A stretch of DNA of 64,000 nucleotides from Paroceanicella profunda (GCF_005887635.2 NZ_CP040818.1:3750501-3814500); one strand, 5' to 3'; shown: positions 1 through 9,228, counted from the first letter of the stretch. Program-made: numbers and translations. The notes: generated by a model not told the origin, from the sequence alone.

Positions 1-440
1 CGTAGATACGTTTCCACGACAGTGCCCAAAATCGGCTGCGACATCCCGACGAGCCGCCGCGCTGCTTCCGGCGATCCGATCGGCGCTGGTGCTTTGCGTT
101 CGCCATCATGCCGGCGGTCCGGCTCGGGATGCGGCATCGACAGGAAGGCGCGCGCCTCATCGGCGACGTCCTTGAAGTCGACCAGTCCGCAGCTCTCGCG
201 AATGACGTCGAGAAGATCGCCATGCTCGCCGGTGGCGGCGTCGGTCCATTTTCCGGCCGCGCCCTTGCCGGTTTCACCGCCCTTCAGCCGCACGAACATC
301 GAGCGGCCCGGCGTATTGCGGACATCGCCGACCAACCAGTAGCGGCCCTCGCGATGACCGGCCTTGAGATAATGACGGCACACCGCCTCGGCTTGTCGGC
401 CGAGACGGATCGCCAGTTCGGAAGCGTCCTGCCGTGCCAT
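1..440 (-). CDS. Toprim/primase-like protein, N-terminal part (cut by window edge)
   Basis: The minus-strand reading frame opens with ATG at 440, overlapping the stop of the upstream methyltransferase-helicase gene (ATGA), and runs off the window after 146 codons. The start reads MARQDASELAIRLGRQAEAV, followed by a segment with YWLVGDVRNTPGRSMFVRL and HGDLLDVIRESCGL. This resembles the N-terminal region (DUF7146-like) of toprim-domain proteins that sit beside strawberry-notch helicases and ParB on alphaproteobacterial integrative elements and plasmids; that family placement is from memory of the context. The catalytic toprim domain would lie outside the window, so a primase or replication role is inference. 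Translational coupling to the upstream gene suggests a joint function in element DNA metabolism. Confidence 0.6.
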   Translation of the reverse strand, partial: MARQDASELAIRLGRQAEAVCRHYLKAGHREGRYWLVGDVRNTPGRSMFVRLKGGETGKGAAGKWTDAATGEHGDLLDVIRESCGLVDFKDVADEARAFLSMPHPEPDRRHDGERKAPAPIGSPEAARRLVGMSQPILGTVVETYL

Positions 441-3400
441 CACGCCGCCTCCCGCTCGCCGATGCGTTCGACCGGGTGGCGCTCCAGCACCTTGGCGAGG
501 ATGGCCGCCCCGGTCGTATCGGTCGGCACGAACATCCGCAGCTTCCACGAGATGATTTCGTGAAAGAGGCCGTAGGCGCGCAGACGGTCGCGCATGGCGT
601 CGGTGAAACCGGACAGCTCGATGCGGTTGGCGCCCATGACCCGGACGCGGCGAAGCTGAAGACCCTCGGCCAAGTCGAGGATGGACTTGCCGTCCATCAG
701 CGCCATGAAGGCGTCGTCGGGCGTCAGTGTCGAGGCGCCGGTCGCGAGCGCGCCGGCTACCCATGCGGGGGAGACGCGGCGGCCGATGATGCGTTCGCCG
801 TCGTCGGTCTGGAGCCGATAGACCCGTGTCGATTCGTTCGGCAGCCGCTTCCAGATCGGCAGCAACAGCCCGCTGACGATATGGATGGTGCTATCGGCAT
901 ATTCCGGCACCTCGGCGGCCTCGGCATTCCATGCCGCAGTGAAGGCGATCCGCTCCGCCTGCACCCAATGGGTCTCGTCCATCATCTTGATCGGGATGTT
1001 GTGCGCCTCCATCGGCCGGATCAGCCGCACCCGGCGTTCGATCTCGCCATCGTCGAGCATGATGCTGGTGGTCGGGATCTGCACGGCGGCGCGGCCCGAG
1101 CGCTCGTTGATCAGCAGCCTCGCGCGCAGATCGTCGAGGTGGTCGAAAGCATCAGCGAGCGTCAATGGCCGATTGCGCTGGCGCTGGGTGATGGTCAGCA
1201 GCCGGGCTTCGGCCCCGGTGCCCGGATGGACGTGGATCGTGCGGCGGTCGGTGACGATGAAGCTCTCGGCCTGCAGCGTCTCCAAGCCGACATCGTAGCT
1301 GCCGGAGGCCATGGCGCCTTCGATCTTGGCGTTCAGCAGGCGTTCGAACGCCGTGAACAGGATGCCCTGTAGTTCGATCGTCAGGGCCAGTAACCTGTTC
1401 AGGAACGTCGTGATCGGCGGCAGCTCGTCCTTCATGCCGGTGGAGTCCATCAGCGAAAGGCCGGTGGCCTCCTCGAACATCTGGAGCGAGCAACCCTCGA
1501 CCTTGCCGCGCACGAGCAGCAGGTAGAGCTGCCGCAGCGCGTCGCGGGCATATTGGCTTTCGAGATTGTCCTCGGGCCGGAACAGGCCCTGGCCGCCGGT
1601 CTGGCGCTGGCCGCGCGTGATCGCGCCCAGCGTGTCGAGGCGGCGAGCGATCGTCGAGAGAAAGCGCTTTTCCCCCTTCACGTCCGTCGAGATCGGCCGG
1701 AACAGCGGTGGCTGCGCCTGGTTGGTCCGGTTGGTGCGGCCCAGGCCCTGAATGGCGGCATCGGCCTTCCAGCCCGGCTCCAGCAGATAGTGGACGCGCA
1801 GGCGCTGGTTCCGCGCCGACAGCTCGGCGTGATAGCTGCGCCCGGTGCCGCCGGCGTCGGAGAAGATCAGGATACGCTTCTGATCGTCCATGAACGCTTG
1901 GGTCTCGGCGAGATTGGCCGATCCGGCGCGGTTCTCCACGGCCAGGCGGTCGATGCCGCCGGGGCTGGTCTTGCGGACGATGCGGCGCGAGCGTCCCGTC
2001 ACCTCCGCCACGATATCGGTGCCGAAGCGCTGGACGATCTGATCGAGCGCGCCGGGAACCGGGGGCAGCGAAGCGAGCCTCTCGATCAGGCGGTCGCGAC
2101 GTGCGACGGCGTCACGGCTTTCGACCGGCTGGCCGTCGCGAAACACCGGCCGCGACGACAGGTTGCCCTCGCTGTCGGTGAAGGGTTCATAGAGCTGCAC
2201 CGGGAAGGAATGGGCGAGGTAATCCAGAACGTACTCGCGCGGCGTGATGTCGACGCGCACGTCGTTCCATTCCTCGGTGGGAATCTCCGCCAGGCGGCGT
2301 TCCATCAGGGCTTCGCCAGTCGACACGATCTGGATCACGGCGGCATGGTCGTCGATCAGATCCTGCTCGATCGAACGGATCAGCGTCGGCGTCTTCATCG
2401 AGGTCAGCAGATGGCCGAAGAAGCGCTGCTTGGCGGATTCGAAGGCCGAGCGGGCGGCGGACTTGGCCTGCCGGTTCAGCGTGCCGCCGTCGCCGGTGAT
2501 ATTGGCGGCCTGCATCGCCGCGTCGAGATTGTTATGGATGACGGCGAAGGCCCCGGCATAGGCGTCGTAGATGCCGGTCTGCTCGGGGGTGAGCTGATGC
2601 TCGATCAGCTCGTATTCGACGCCGTCATAGGAGAGCGACCGGGCCGTGTAGAGGCCGAGCGATCGCAGGTCGCGGGCCAGCACCTCCATCGCCGCGACGC
2701 CGCCGTCCTCGATCGCCTCGACGAATTCAGCGCGGGTCGAGAAGGGAAAGTCCTCGCCGCCCCAGAGACCGAGGCGCTGGGCATAGGCGAGATTGTGGAC
2801 GGTGGTCGCGCCGGTTGCCGAGACATAGACGACGCGCGCATTCGGCAGGGCGTGCTGGAGCCGGAGGCCCGCACGACCCTGCTGCGAGGCAGCGACATCG
2901 CCCCGTTCACCCTTGCCGCCAGCGGCGTTCTGCATGGCGTGGCTCTCGTCGAAAATGATCACTCCATCGAAGTCGGAGCCCAACCATTCGACGATCTGCT
3001 TGACGCGGGAAAGCTTCTCACCCCGGTCGTCGGACCGTAGCGTGGCATAGGTGGTGAATAGGACGGCTTCTGAGAGCGTGATGCCCTTGCCCTGCGGGAA
3101 GCGCGACAGCGGCGTGACCAGGAGGCGCTCCATGCCCAAGGCCGACCAGTCACGCTGGGCGTCCTCCAGCAGCTTGTCGGATTTGGAGATCCACACCGCC
3201 TTGCGGCGGCCCTGCATCCAGTTGTCGAGGATGATGCCGGCCGACTGGCGGCCCTTGCCGGCGCCGGTGCCGTCGCCAAGCATGAAGCCCCGGCGGAACC
3301 GCACGGCGTTCGGCGCATCGTCGGGCGCGGCCGAGACGACGTCGAAGGTCTCGTCGAGCGTCCACGAACCGGCGAGGAAGTCGGAGTGCGCCTCGCCGGC

Positions 3401-4768
3401 GTAGATGACGGTCTCGAGCTGGGCGTCGGAGAGGAGTCCATCCGAGACGATGTTGGCGGGCAGCCGGGGCCGGTAGCTCGGCCTGGGCGGCGCGACCGAC
3501 GCCATCGCCACGGATTGCACCAGCTTGGTCGGATGGGCCTGGGAACCGGGAATGCGGATCGCCTGCAATCCGTATTCTTCATAGATCGCGTCGGTGATCC
3601 GGCCGTCTTCTGCGGGCGTCCAGTCCACGGTTTCATAGGCGAGTTCGACGCCTTCGGGCTCGATGGACGCGGGGGTGGCGGGACGTGCGGCAGCGGTGCG
3701 CGGGAGGAATCCGCTAACGGTGCGAGGCGTCGCGGCGGACGCCGAGGCTGCCGCTGGCGGGAGGGCCGCAGTCTGGTGGGGTGGAACCTGCGCCTCGATC
3801 CAGCCGAGCATTGTGGCGAGGTCGGGCGCGGTGCCCGGTGAAGGAGGAAACGCCGCCCGATCATCGGCCGGCAGCTTGTCGATGACCGTCAGCCGTGTGT
3901 CGATGGTCGTGCCGTGCTTGGCATAGACCGAGCCGTCGATCGCGGCAGTAAACACCACACGGCCATGTTCCTGAAGGCGGACGAAGGCGTCGCGCCACGC
4001 TGACAGGTCGGGGCCGAAGTTGGCGCCGGTGATCGCCACCAGCCGCCCGCCATCGGCGAGCCGGGCCAGTGCTGAAGCGACATGGCGATAGGCGGCGTCG
4101 GCCATCCGGCCCGTTACGTTGGCTATCACCGAGAACGGCGGGTTCATCAGCACGACAGACGGGACGGCTCCCGGCGCGAGATGATCGTCGATCTGGGCGG
4201 CGTCGAAGCGGGTGACCGCAACGGCCGGGAACAGCGCGGCGAGCAGGTCGGCGCGAGTCTCGGCCAGTTCGTTGAGGAGGAGTGCTCCGCCTGATATCTC
4301 GGCCAGGATGGCGAGCATGCCGGTGCCAGCCGACGGCTCCAGCACGATGTCGCCAGCAGCAATGGAGGCGGCCGCCACGGCGGCGAGGCCAAGCGGCGCC
4401 GGCGTCGAGAACTGCTGGAGCGCCTGCGATTCTTCTGAGCGCCGCGTATGCGTCGGTAGGAGCCCGGCGATCTTCGTGACAGCGGAAAGCCGTGAAGCCG
4501 GAGATGCGGCCTTGCGGAAAAGCGCCTTTCCGTATTTGCGCAGGAAAAGGACTGTCGCGACCTCGCATGCCTCATAGGCCGCCTTCCAGTCCCAGGCGCC
4601 GCTGGTGTCGGATGCGCCGAAGGCTGATTCCATCGCTGCACGGAGGATCGCGGAATCGATGCGCTGGCCGCGTTCGAGATGTTCGAGAAGCTGGTGCGCC
4701 ACGTCGAGGATCGAGGACGCACGGGTGGCGAGCGCGGCCGGAAGGGCCACGGGAGACGGAATGTTCAT
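440..4768 (-). CDS. Strawberry-notch-type fused adenine methyltransferase / DEAD-like helicase
   Basis: A protein of about 1442 residues. The N-terminal third is a class I SAM-dependent methyltransferase: a SAM-binding motif EPSAGTGMLA near residue 145 and an N6-adenine type catalytic motif MNPPFS near 209. The rest is a superfamily 2 helicase of the strawberry notch type: a Walker A variant GDGTGAGKGRQ near 500, a DESH box (IIFDESHAM) near 606, and motif VI GRTNRTNQ near 1010. ATG at 4768 (MNIPSPVALP) is preferred over ATG 4798 because a GAGG lies about 10 nt upstream. Such fusions are common on rhizobial-type conjugative elements. Proposed roles, such as DNA modification and remodelling or anti-restriction, are inference. 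It is the first gene of a coupled pair with the toprim-like gene. Confidence 0.85.
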   Translation of the reverse strand: MNIPSPVALPAALATRASSILDVAHQLLEHLERGQRIDSAILRAAMESAFGASDTSGAWDWKAAYEACEVATVLFLRKYGKALFRKAASPASRLSAVTKIAGLLPTHTRRSEESQALQQFSTPAPLGLAAVAAASIAAGDIVLEPSAGTGMLAILAEISGGALLLNELAETRADLLAALFPAVAVTRFDAAQIDDHLAPGAVPSVVLMNPPFSVIANVTGRMADAAYRHVASALARLADGGRLVAITGANFGPDLSAWRDAFVRLQEHGRVVFTAAIDGSVYAKHGTTIDTRLTVIDKLPADDRAAFPPSPGTAPDLATMLGWIEAQVPPHQTAALPPAAASASAATPRTVSGFLPRTAAARPATPASIEPEGVELAYETVDWTPAEDGRITDAIYEEYGLQAIRIPGSQAHPTKLVQSVAMASVAPPRPSYRPRLPANIVSDGLLSDAQLETVIYAGEAHSDFLAGSWTLDETFDVVSAAPDDAPNAVRFRRGFMLGDGTGAGKGRQSAGIILDNWMQGRRKAVWISKSDKLLEDAQRDWSALGMERLLVTPLSRFPQGKGITLSEAVLFTTYATLRSDDRGEKLSRVKQIVEWLGSDFDGVIIFDESHAMQNAAGGKGERGDVAASQQGRAGLRLQHALPNARVVYVSATGATTVHNLAYAQRLGLWGGEDFPFSTRAEFVEAIEDGGVAAMEVLARDLRSLGLYTARSLSYDGVEYELIEHQLTPEQTGIYDAYAGAFAVIHNNLDAAMQAANITGDGGTLNRQAKSAARSAFESAKQRFFGHLLTSMKTPTLIRSIEQDLIDDHAAVIQIVSTGEALMERRLAEIPTEEWNDVRVDITPREYVLDYLAHSFPVQLYEPFTDSEGNLSSRPVFRDGQPVESRDAVARRDRLIERLASLPPVPGALDQIVQRFGTDIVAEVTGRSRRIVRKTSPGGIDRLAVENRAGSANLAETQAFMDDQKRILIFSDAGGTGRSYHAELSARNQRLRVHYLLEPGWKADAAIQGLGRTNRTNQAQPPLFRPISTDVKGEKRFLSTIARRLDTLGAITRGQRQTGGQGLFRPEDNLESQYARDALRQLYLLLVRGKVEGCSLQMFEEATGLSLMDSTGMKDELPPITTFLNRLLALTIELQGILFTAFERLLNAKIEGAMASGSYDVGLETLQAESFIVTDRRTIHVHPGTGAEARLLTITQRQRNRPLTLADAFDHLDDLRARLLINERSGRAAVQIPTTSIMLDDGEIERRVRLIRPMEAHNIPIKMMDETHWVQAERIAFTAAWNAEAAEVPEYADSTIHIVSGLLLPIWKRLPNESTRVYRLQTDDGERIIGRRVSPAWVAGALATGASTLTPDDAFMALMDGKSILDLAEGLQLRRVRVMGANRIELSGFTDAMRDRLRAYGLFHEIISWKLRMFVPTDTTGAAILAKVLERHPVERIGEREAA

Positions 4769-4801
4769 GGGAGGACCTCGGGAGAGCGGAAGGGACAAGC
4801 T

Positions 4802-4824
4802 CGGTCAGCGCTCTCTCTCGACCG
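4802..4824 (-). promoter_or_regulatory. Leader hairpin upstream of the methyltransferase-helicase gene
   Basis: An inverted repeat, CGGTC...GACCG read on the minus strand, encloses a GA-rich segment (GAGAGAGAGC) about 35 nt before the gene's start. The GA-rich stem region resembles the better-formed leader hairpins upstream of parB (7579-7619) and the DUF932 gene (8948-8987). This suggests a shared leader control. The similarity here is weaker and was judged by eye. Confidence 0.35.
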
Positions 4825-4874
4825 CCCGGACTCGACCCGTCCCGGCCGTCCTCTTCCTCTCGTCCGCTGACATG

Positions 4875-4904
4875 AAAAAAGCGCCCGACCGTGAGGCCGG
4901 GCGC
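4875..4904 (-). terminator. Intrinsic terminator downstream of the 133-aa gene
   Basis: On the minus strand, stem GCGCCCG/CGGGCGC (4881-4904) is followed directly by six T residues (AAAAAA at 4875-4880 on the plus strand). It lies 15 nt beyond the stop of the 4920-5321 gene and upstream of the next minus-strand gene, so the two genes are probably separate transcripts. Confidence 0.85.
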
Positions 4905-4919
4905 GCGCATGGTCGGGGA

Positions 4920-5321
4920 TCAGCGCGTTCCCCTTTCAGCCAGCCACCGACTGGTACTGATCCATTCCATCGTGCGGCCTGTGCCGAGGTCGAGCAGATG
5001 GGCGCCGCCGGAGAAGCCGTCGACGACAGGGGCCGAGGCGATGACGGCCCACTGAAACCCCCAGGTGCCGGTGAGCGCGAATGTCTCCGCGCAGCGCGTG
5101 ACGAAGGTGATCAGCAACTGCGGATCGGCGGTGCCGGGGTCGCGAAGCCAAAGGCGCGTCGCGCCGTGCTCGGGCGTCAGCGAGAGCAGGAACGGCTCGG
5201 CAGGCGGGTCCTCACGACCATTCTCGGCCATCAGCGCGGTGTAGATCTCGAAGGCCCGCGCGACATTCGCGAGCGAGCCGACGTCGAGCAGGCAGGAGAA
5301 GCGGGTGAGAAAATCGGTCAT
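4920..5321 (-). CDS. Small conserved-looking protein of unknown function in the maintenance module
   Basis: A 133-residue protein starting MTDFLTRFSCLLDVG at ATG 5321, chosen because AGGAG precedes it by 7 nt; a longer in-frame opening upstream would run through a terminator and is rejected. The sequence contains LLSLTPEHGATRLWLRDPG and LLDLGTGRTMEW and has no signal peptide or membrane segment. No family was recognised. It has its own terminator downstream and lies between the terminator of parB and the methyltransferase-helicase gene. That places it in the maintenance module of the mobile element, but no function can be assigned. Confidence 0.7.
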   Translation of the reverse strand: MTDFLTRFSCLLDVGSLANVARAFEIYTALMAENGREDPPAEPFLLSLTPEHGATRLWLRDPGTADPQLLITFVTRCAETFALTGTWGFQWAVIASAPVVDGFSGGAHLLDLGTGRTMEWISTSRWLAERGTR

Positions 5322-5338
5322 GTCAGGCTCCTGAAACG

Positions 5339-5366
5339 AAAAGAGCCCGGCGCTGGGCCGGGCTCT
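5339..5366 (-). terminator. Probable intrinsic terminator after parB
   Basis: On the minus strand, stem AGAGCCCGG/CCGGGCTCT (arms at 5358-5366 and 5342-5350) with a 7-nt loop is followed by a T-rich stretch (TTTCGTTTC). It lies about 50 nt past the stop of the ParB-like gene at 5419. Confidence 0.7.
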
Positions 5367-5418
5367 GAGTGGATGGGATCGGAAGGTGCGGAGCGGCCGA
5401 AGCTGCCCCGCGAGCCGA

Positions 5419-7563
5419 TCATTCGGCGGCGATGAGGTGACGTTCGTCGTCCTCGCCATCGGCCGGCGGTTCCGACTCGTCGTCGGCGCTGAGGAAGTCG
5501 GGCAGCGCGGCATCCTCGGTTTTGCCATCGCCGTCCGCGTCCGGTGCCGGATCGCCGTCGATACTGGCAAGTCGAAGCGGTTCGGGCAGCCAGCCGCTGT
5601 CGGCCAGGAGACGCTCGGCCTCCTTGGCCATGTCGCCCTTTTTCAGATGACCGATAAGCTCGGCCGCCCGTTCGCCGGCGCCTTCGCGGACGGCTTCGAG
5701 GATGCGCGGCTTGGTAACACGGTTGAGGTAGTTGCCGAAGGTCGGACGCCAGCCGGCTTCGACCAAGTCGAGCCCGGTCGCCCGCGTCAGCCGGTCGGCC
5801 TGCGCGAGCCTCATATCGAGCGTATGCTGCGACACGCCGCCCGCGCTGTGCGGGTTCGGCCGCTCATAGAGCGCGTTGACCCCATAGCTGACGCAATGCG
5901 CCAGTAGCGCCATGCGGCTGGCATCGTCGAGACCAGCGAGCCAGTCCCAGAGGGCGTCGTCGTTCTTCGGGATGTCGGCGGCCCAGGCGTCGTGACGCTC
6001 CTGCACGGCCCGCGCGGAGGGGCTGTCCTTCAGCGTCTCGTCCTGAACCGGGAAGAAGATGTGTTTCACCCCCGCTTCCATGGCGCCCGTGTACATGCGG
6101 GTCATGAAGGTGTCCGAGACCAGCTTGTGGAGAAGCGCCGTCATGGCGATGTGCGGGTTTTCCGCCACAGCGTTGCGCAGCGCGAGGGTGCGGTAGGCGG
6201 TCAGCTCGATGACGAGGCGTTCGGGCAGCGGCTTGATTCCGTCGTCTTCATCGTCGTCATCGGACTCGGCAGGTTGGCTGCCGATGGTGATGACGGCGCG
6301 TTGCGCCGACGGGTGATCGGCGTCGACGGATTCGGTGTCCGTCTCCGATCCATTCCCGCCATCGGTCCGGACCTGAGGCACATCCTCGGGCCGGACGAAG
6401 CCGCGATCGACCGAAAGCGACCCGTTGGCGTCGATGCTGACGAACACGCCGGCGATGGCGATGTCGGTCGGGTCGAAGTGCTCCGGGCGATCGTCGAACG
6501 CCGCCAAAGCCGTCTCGATCTCGCCCATACGCTCGTCGACCTCGTCGGGCAGTTCGTCGGCGTCCTGATATTCCGCTTCGAGCCTGACCTGCTCGGCGGT
6601 GAGCGCCTTGATGGTCGCCTGTTCCTCCGCCGATAGATCGATCGGCGTGCCGGAGACCTTGTGGAGGCCGCGAACGGCGTCGTAGGGGAAGCTGACCGCG
6701 ACCTCGATCCACTTCCAGCCCTCGGCGGCGATCACCTCAGCCTCGGCCTTCAGCTTGTCGGCGACGAGGCGATCGAGAAGACCGACGTCCTGCAGCCAGC
6801 CGCCATCGTCGGCCTGGAAGAGGTCGCGCATGACGATGCCGCCGGCCGCCTCATAGGCTTCGGTGCCGAGGAAGACGGCACGCTTGTCGGAGGCGCGCAC
6901 CGTGGTCTCGGTCAGCATGCGCCGGATCTGATACGGCTCTTTCGACCAAGCATCCTTGATCGCGTCCCAGACCTGGGTCTGACGCTCGTGGTCTTCGGAG
7001 ACGGTGAAGGCCATGAGCTGTTCCAGCGTCATGCCGTCGTCGGCATAGACGTCGTGCAGCGTGGGCGAGACGGTTGCGAGGCGCAGCCGCTGCTTGACGA
7101 CGTTGACGGGCACGAAGAATGCCGCCGCAATCTCTTCTTCGGTCATGCCTTTGGTCAGCATGTCATGGAAGGCGCGGAACTGATCGAGGGGATGGAGCGG
7201 GGCGCGCTCGATATTCTCGGCCAGCGACACTTCCTCCGGGAGGATGGCGCCGTCGCGATCGCGGACCACGCAGGGCACGGGAGCGATCTTGGCGAGACGC
7301 TTCTGCTTCACCAGCAGTTCGAGCGCGCGGAAGCGGCGGCCGCCGGCCGGCACCTCGAACATGCCGGTCTCAACGCCTTCGGCGTCAACGACGGGGAAGA
7401 CGCTGAGGCTCTGGATCAGGCCGCGCCGGGCGATCGAGGCCGCCAGGTCCTCGATAGAGACGCCGGCCTTCACGCGCCGGACGTTGGACTGGCTGAGCAC
7501 CAGTTTGTTGAAGGGGATGTCGCGCGAGGACGACAGGATGATCTTCTGAACGGCAGTAGCCAT
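5419..7563 (-). CDS. parB: ParB/RepB-family partition-like protein of a mobile element
   Basis: A 714-residue protein. The first 130 residues match the ParB N-terminal nuclease-like domain: SQSNVRR, then VPAGGRRFRALELL near residue 78, then the arginine-patch-like segment LAENIERAPLHPLDQFRAF near 115. A helix-turn-helix region follows (MTEEEIAAAFFVPVNVVKQRL), as in ParB/KorB proteins. The long C-terminal part has an acidic linker (ESDDDDEDDGIKPLP, near 440) and is unlike chromosomal ParB, which is about 300 residues. The start MATAVQ has GGAG about 11 nt upstream. Family knowledge: such long ParB-like proteins accompany DUF932 and strawberry-notch genes on integrative elements. Whether it partitions DNA or acts as a regulator is not shown. 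Confidence 0.88.
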   Translation of the reverse strand: MATAVQKIILSSSRDIPFNKLVLSQSNVRRVKAGVSIEDLAASIARRGLIQSLSVFPVVDAEGVETGMFEVPAGGRRFRALELLVKQKRLAKIAPVPCVVRDRDGAILPEEVSLAENIERAPLHPLDQFRAFHDMLTKGMTEEEIAAAFFVPVNVVKQRLRLATVSPTLHDVYADDGMTLEQLMAFTVSEDHERQTQVWDAIKDAWSKEPYQIRRMLTETTVRASDKRAVFLGTEAYEAAGGIVMRDLFQADDGGWLQDVGLLDRLVADKLKAEAEVIAAEGWKWIEVAVSFPYDAVRGLHKVSGTPIDLSAEEQATIKALTAEQVRLEAEYQDADELPDEVDERMGEIETALAAFDDRPEHFDPTDIAIAGVFVSIDANGSLSVDRGFVRPEDVPQVRTDGGNGSETDTESVDADHPSAQRAVITIGSQPAESDDDDEDDGIKPLPERLVIELTAYRTLALRNAVAENPHIAMTALLHKLVSDTFMTRMYTGAMEAGVKHIFFPVQDETLKDSPSARAVQERHDAWAADIPKNDDALWDWLAGLDDASRMALLAHCVSYGVNALYERPNPHSAGGVSQHTLDMRLAQADRLTRATGLDLVEAGWRPTFGNYLNRVTKPRILEAVREGAGERAAELIGHLKKGDMAKEAERLLADSGWLPEPLRLASIDGDPAPDADGDGKTEDAALPDFLSADDESEPPADGEDDERHLIAAE

Positions 7564-7578
7564 CGGGATTTACTCCGC

Positions 7579-7619
7579 GACGGGCGGTCGAGAGACTTTC
7601 TCTCAACCTCCAACCCGTC
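7579..7619 (-). promoter_or_regulatory. Leader stem-loop upstream of parB
   Basis: A two-part hairpin. The outer arms are GACGGG (7579-7584) and CCCGTC (7614-7619); the inner arms are built from GAGAGA...TCTCTC. It lies 16-56 nt upstream of the parB start. Nearly the same design and position recur upstream of the DUF932 gene (8948-8987), which supports a shared regulatory leader, such as an operator or RNA element. Confidence 0.55.
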
Positions 7620-7738
7620 ACGAAGCGAAGCGCCGCCCTCTTCCTCTGAAGGGGGCAGCGCCACGGACCGGCAAACCTGAAAGGCACGGAAGCGCAAAGC
7701 CGGAGACACGGAAAACCGCATCCCCGGCTTCGCGGAAA

Positions 7739-8932
7739 TCAGGCAGCTCGATCGAGCAGCTTCTTGGCCTTACCCTCCATGTCGAGGCGGGCGTCCTGAT
7801 GCGGCTTGTCGCGCGCGACGGCAGTAATGCCCTGGACGAAGTCGAAGATGGACTCCGGCGGGCGGCCTTCCTCCGCCAGCACCCTGTCGATGATCTTGCC
7901 GGTCTCGGCCTTGGAGAAGCCGCGCCGACGCAGGAATTCGGTGCGGTCCTCGTCGGTTCTGGCGACGATCCGCTCACGGGACGCCTTGATGCCGTTGACG
8001 AACGGTAGGGGCGAGGAGTTGGCGAAGTTCGCCAGCGCCGGGGCCGCTTCGTGCGCGAAGCGATTGGCGGCGTATTTGGAGTGGCGGATGGTGATTTCCT
8101 CGAAATCCTCCACGCCCCACAAATTGCGGTTCTGGCAGACCGCCCGGAGATAGAAACTCGCCATGCCGAGCGTCTTGGCGCCGACCTCGGAATTCCAGCA
8201 GTAGAAGCCGCGGAAATATAAGTCCGGCGAACCATCCGGCAGTCGGCCGGCCTCGATCGGATTCAGGTCGTCGACCAGGAACAGAAAGACGTCGCGGTCG
8301 GAGGCATAGAGCGTGGTCGTATCCTTGGTGATGTCGACGCGCGGATTGTAGATGCCGGTCGACCAGTCGAGCACGCCCGGCACCTTCCAGCGGGTGTCGC
8401 CCGTGCCGTTGCCGGCGATGCGCTGCACGGCCTCAACCAGCTCATGGTCGAAGATGCGACCGTAGTCCGGCCCGGTGACGGCGCGCAGCTCGACCCGGCC
8501 GTTGTCGGTTTCGAGCGTCTTGATCTGCTCGGCCCGATTGGAGGTCAGGCCGTATTGCAGGTTGATGCCGGCGAGTGCGGCAGGGAGCTGCCGCAAATAG
8601 GCGGCGGGGGCGCCGACCAGACTGGCAAGCTGGCCGAAGGACCAGTGTGTCGGTGCAATGGGCGAATCCGTGCCTGGCAGGATCAGCGCCAGCCGCTCCG
8701 GGTCGTTGCGGTTCGCCTCGACATGGATGAGCGCGCTTTCCACCACCCGCGTCCGGCTGCGGTCGGTGCGGTCTCGGACCGCGTGGGCCAACTCAGACAA
8801 GGAGAGGTAGCGCTCATCGGCCGGGCGGGAAAACCATTCCGACGAGACGCGCCCGACCCGTTCGCCACGGCCGACATTGACCTTGTAACCGCCACTGGTG
8901 TCACGGCGCGCATCGAGGACCTGCATGTTCAT
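7739..8932 (-). CDS. DUF932 (phage/plasmid-related TIGR03299-like) protein
   Basis: About 397 residues from ATG 8932 (MNMQVLDARRD), chosen because GGAG lies 8 nt upstream; an in-frame ATG at 8947 is possible but would overlap the leader hairpin. The segments WSFGQLASLVGAPAAYLRQL, LTSNRAEQIKTLE and DRDVFLFLVDD, plus the late part with QNRNLWGVEDFEEI, are characteristic of DUF932 proteins of mobile elements. These are soluble proteins of unclear function, found next to ParB-like genes as here. No catalytic motif could be named. It has its own leader hairpin and is separated from parB by about 175 nt without an obvious terminator T-run. Confidence 0.85.
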   Translation of the reverse strand: MNMQVLDARRDTSGGYKVNVGRGERVGRVSSEWFSRPADERYLSLSELAHAVRDRTDRSRTRVVESALIHVEANRNDPERLALILPGTDSPIAPTHWSFGQLASLVGAPAAYLRQLPAALAGINLQYGLTSNRAEQIKTLETDNGRVELRAVTGPDYGRIFDHELVEAVQRIAGNGTGDTRWKVPGVLDWSTGIYNPRVDITKDTTTLYASDRDVFLFLVDDLNPIEAGRLPDGSPDLYFRGFYCWNSEVGAKTLGMASFYLRAVCQNRNLWGVEDFEEITIRHSKYAANRFAHEAAPALANFANSSPLPFVNGIKASRERIVARTDEDRTEFLRRRGFSKAETGKIIDRVLAEEGRPPESIFDFVQGITAVARDKPHQDARLDMEGKAKKLLDRAA

Positions 8933-8947
8933 GGGACCAAACTCCAT

Positions 8948-8987
8948 GACGGGCGTCGGAGACCTCTTCTCCAACTTTCAACCCGTC
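8948..8987 (-). promoter_or_regulatory. Leader stem-loop upstream of DUF932 gene
   Basis: Outer arms GACGGG (8948-8953) and CCCGTC (8982-8987) enclose an inner stem TCGGAGA...TCTCCAA. The layout matches the element at 7579-7619 upstream of parB. Both lie just upstream of the start codon on the minus strand. Confidence 0.55.
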
Positions 8988-9228
8988 ACGGAAAACCGGT
9001 CCACTCTCTCGCTCTTAGGGGGGCGTTGCGGGGCGGCCGCTCCGCAGAAGGGGTCGGCAGAGACCCATGGGCTCGGACGCAGGGGAAGGCCTTCCCCTCC
9101 CGGTGAGGATGTAGAAGGTGATCCGAAGAGCAGTCGTCGCTGTCTGCTCAGGTCCGTTTGAGGCGAACGGGTTTCGTGGAACGGCTGCCTCTTCGATCTG
9201 GCACGCACCTTTCTTTATCCAGGAAGAA
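8988..9228. other. Intergenic DNA between maintenance module and defence island
   Basis: No convincing gene, terminator or repeat was seen. The DUF932 promoter should lie in the left part. Short frames on both strands lack family resemblance and ribosome binding sites. Confidence 0.5.

Noticed and set aside
434..4577. Long plus-strand frames opposite the methyltransferase-helicase gene
   Set aside because: They are antisense shadows in GC-rich DNA; the minus strand carries clear MTase and helicase motifs and the plus-strand products resemble nothing.
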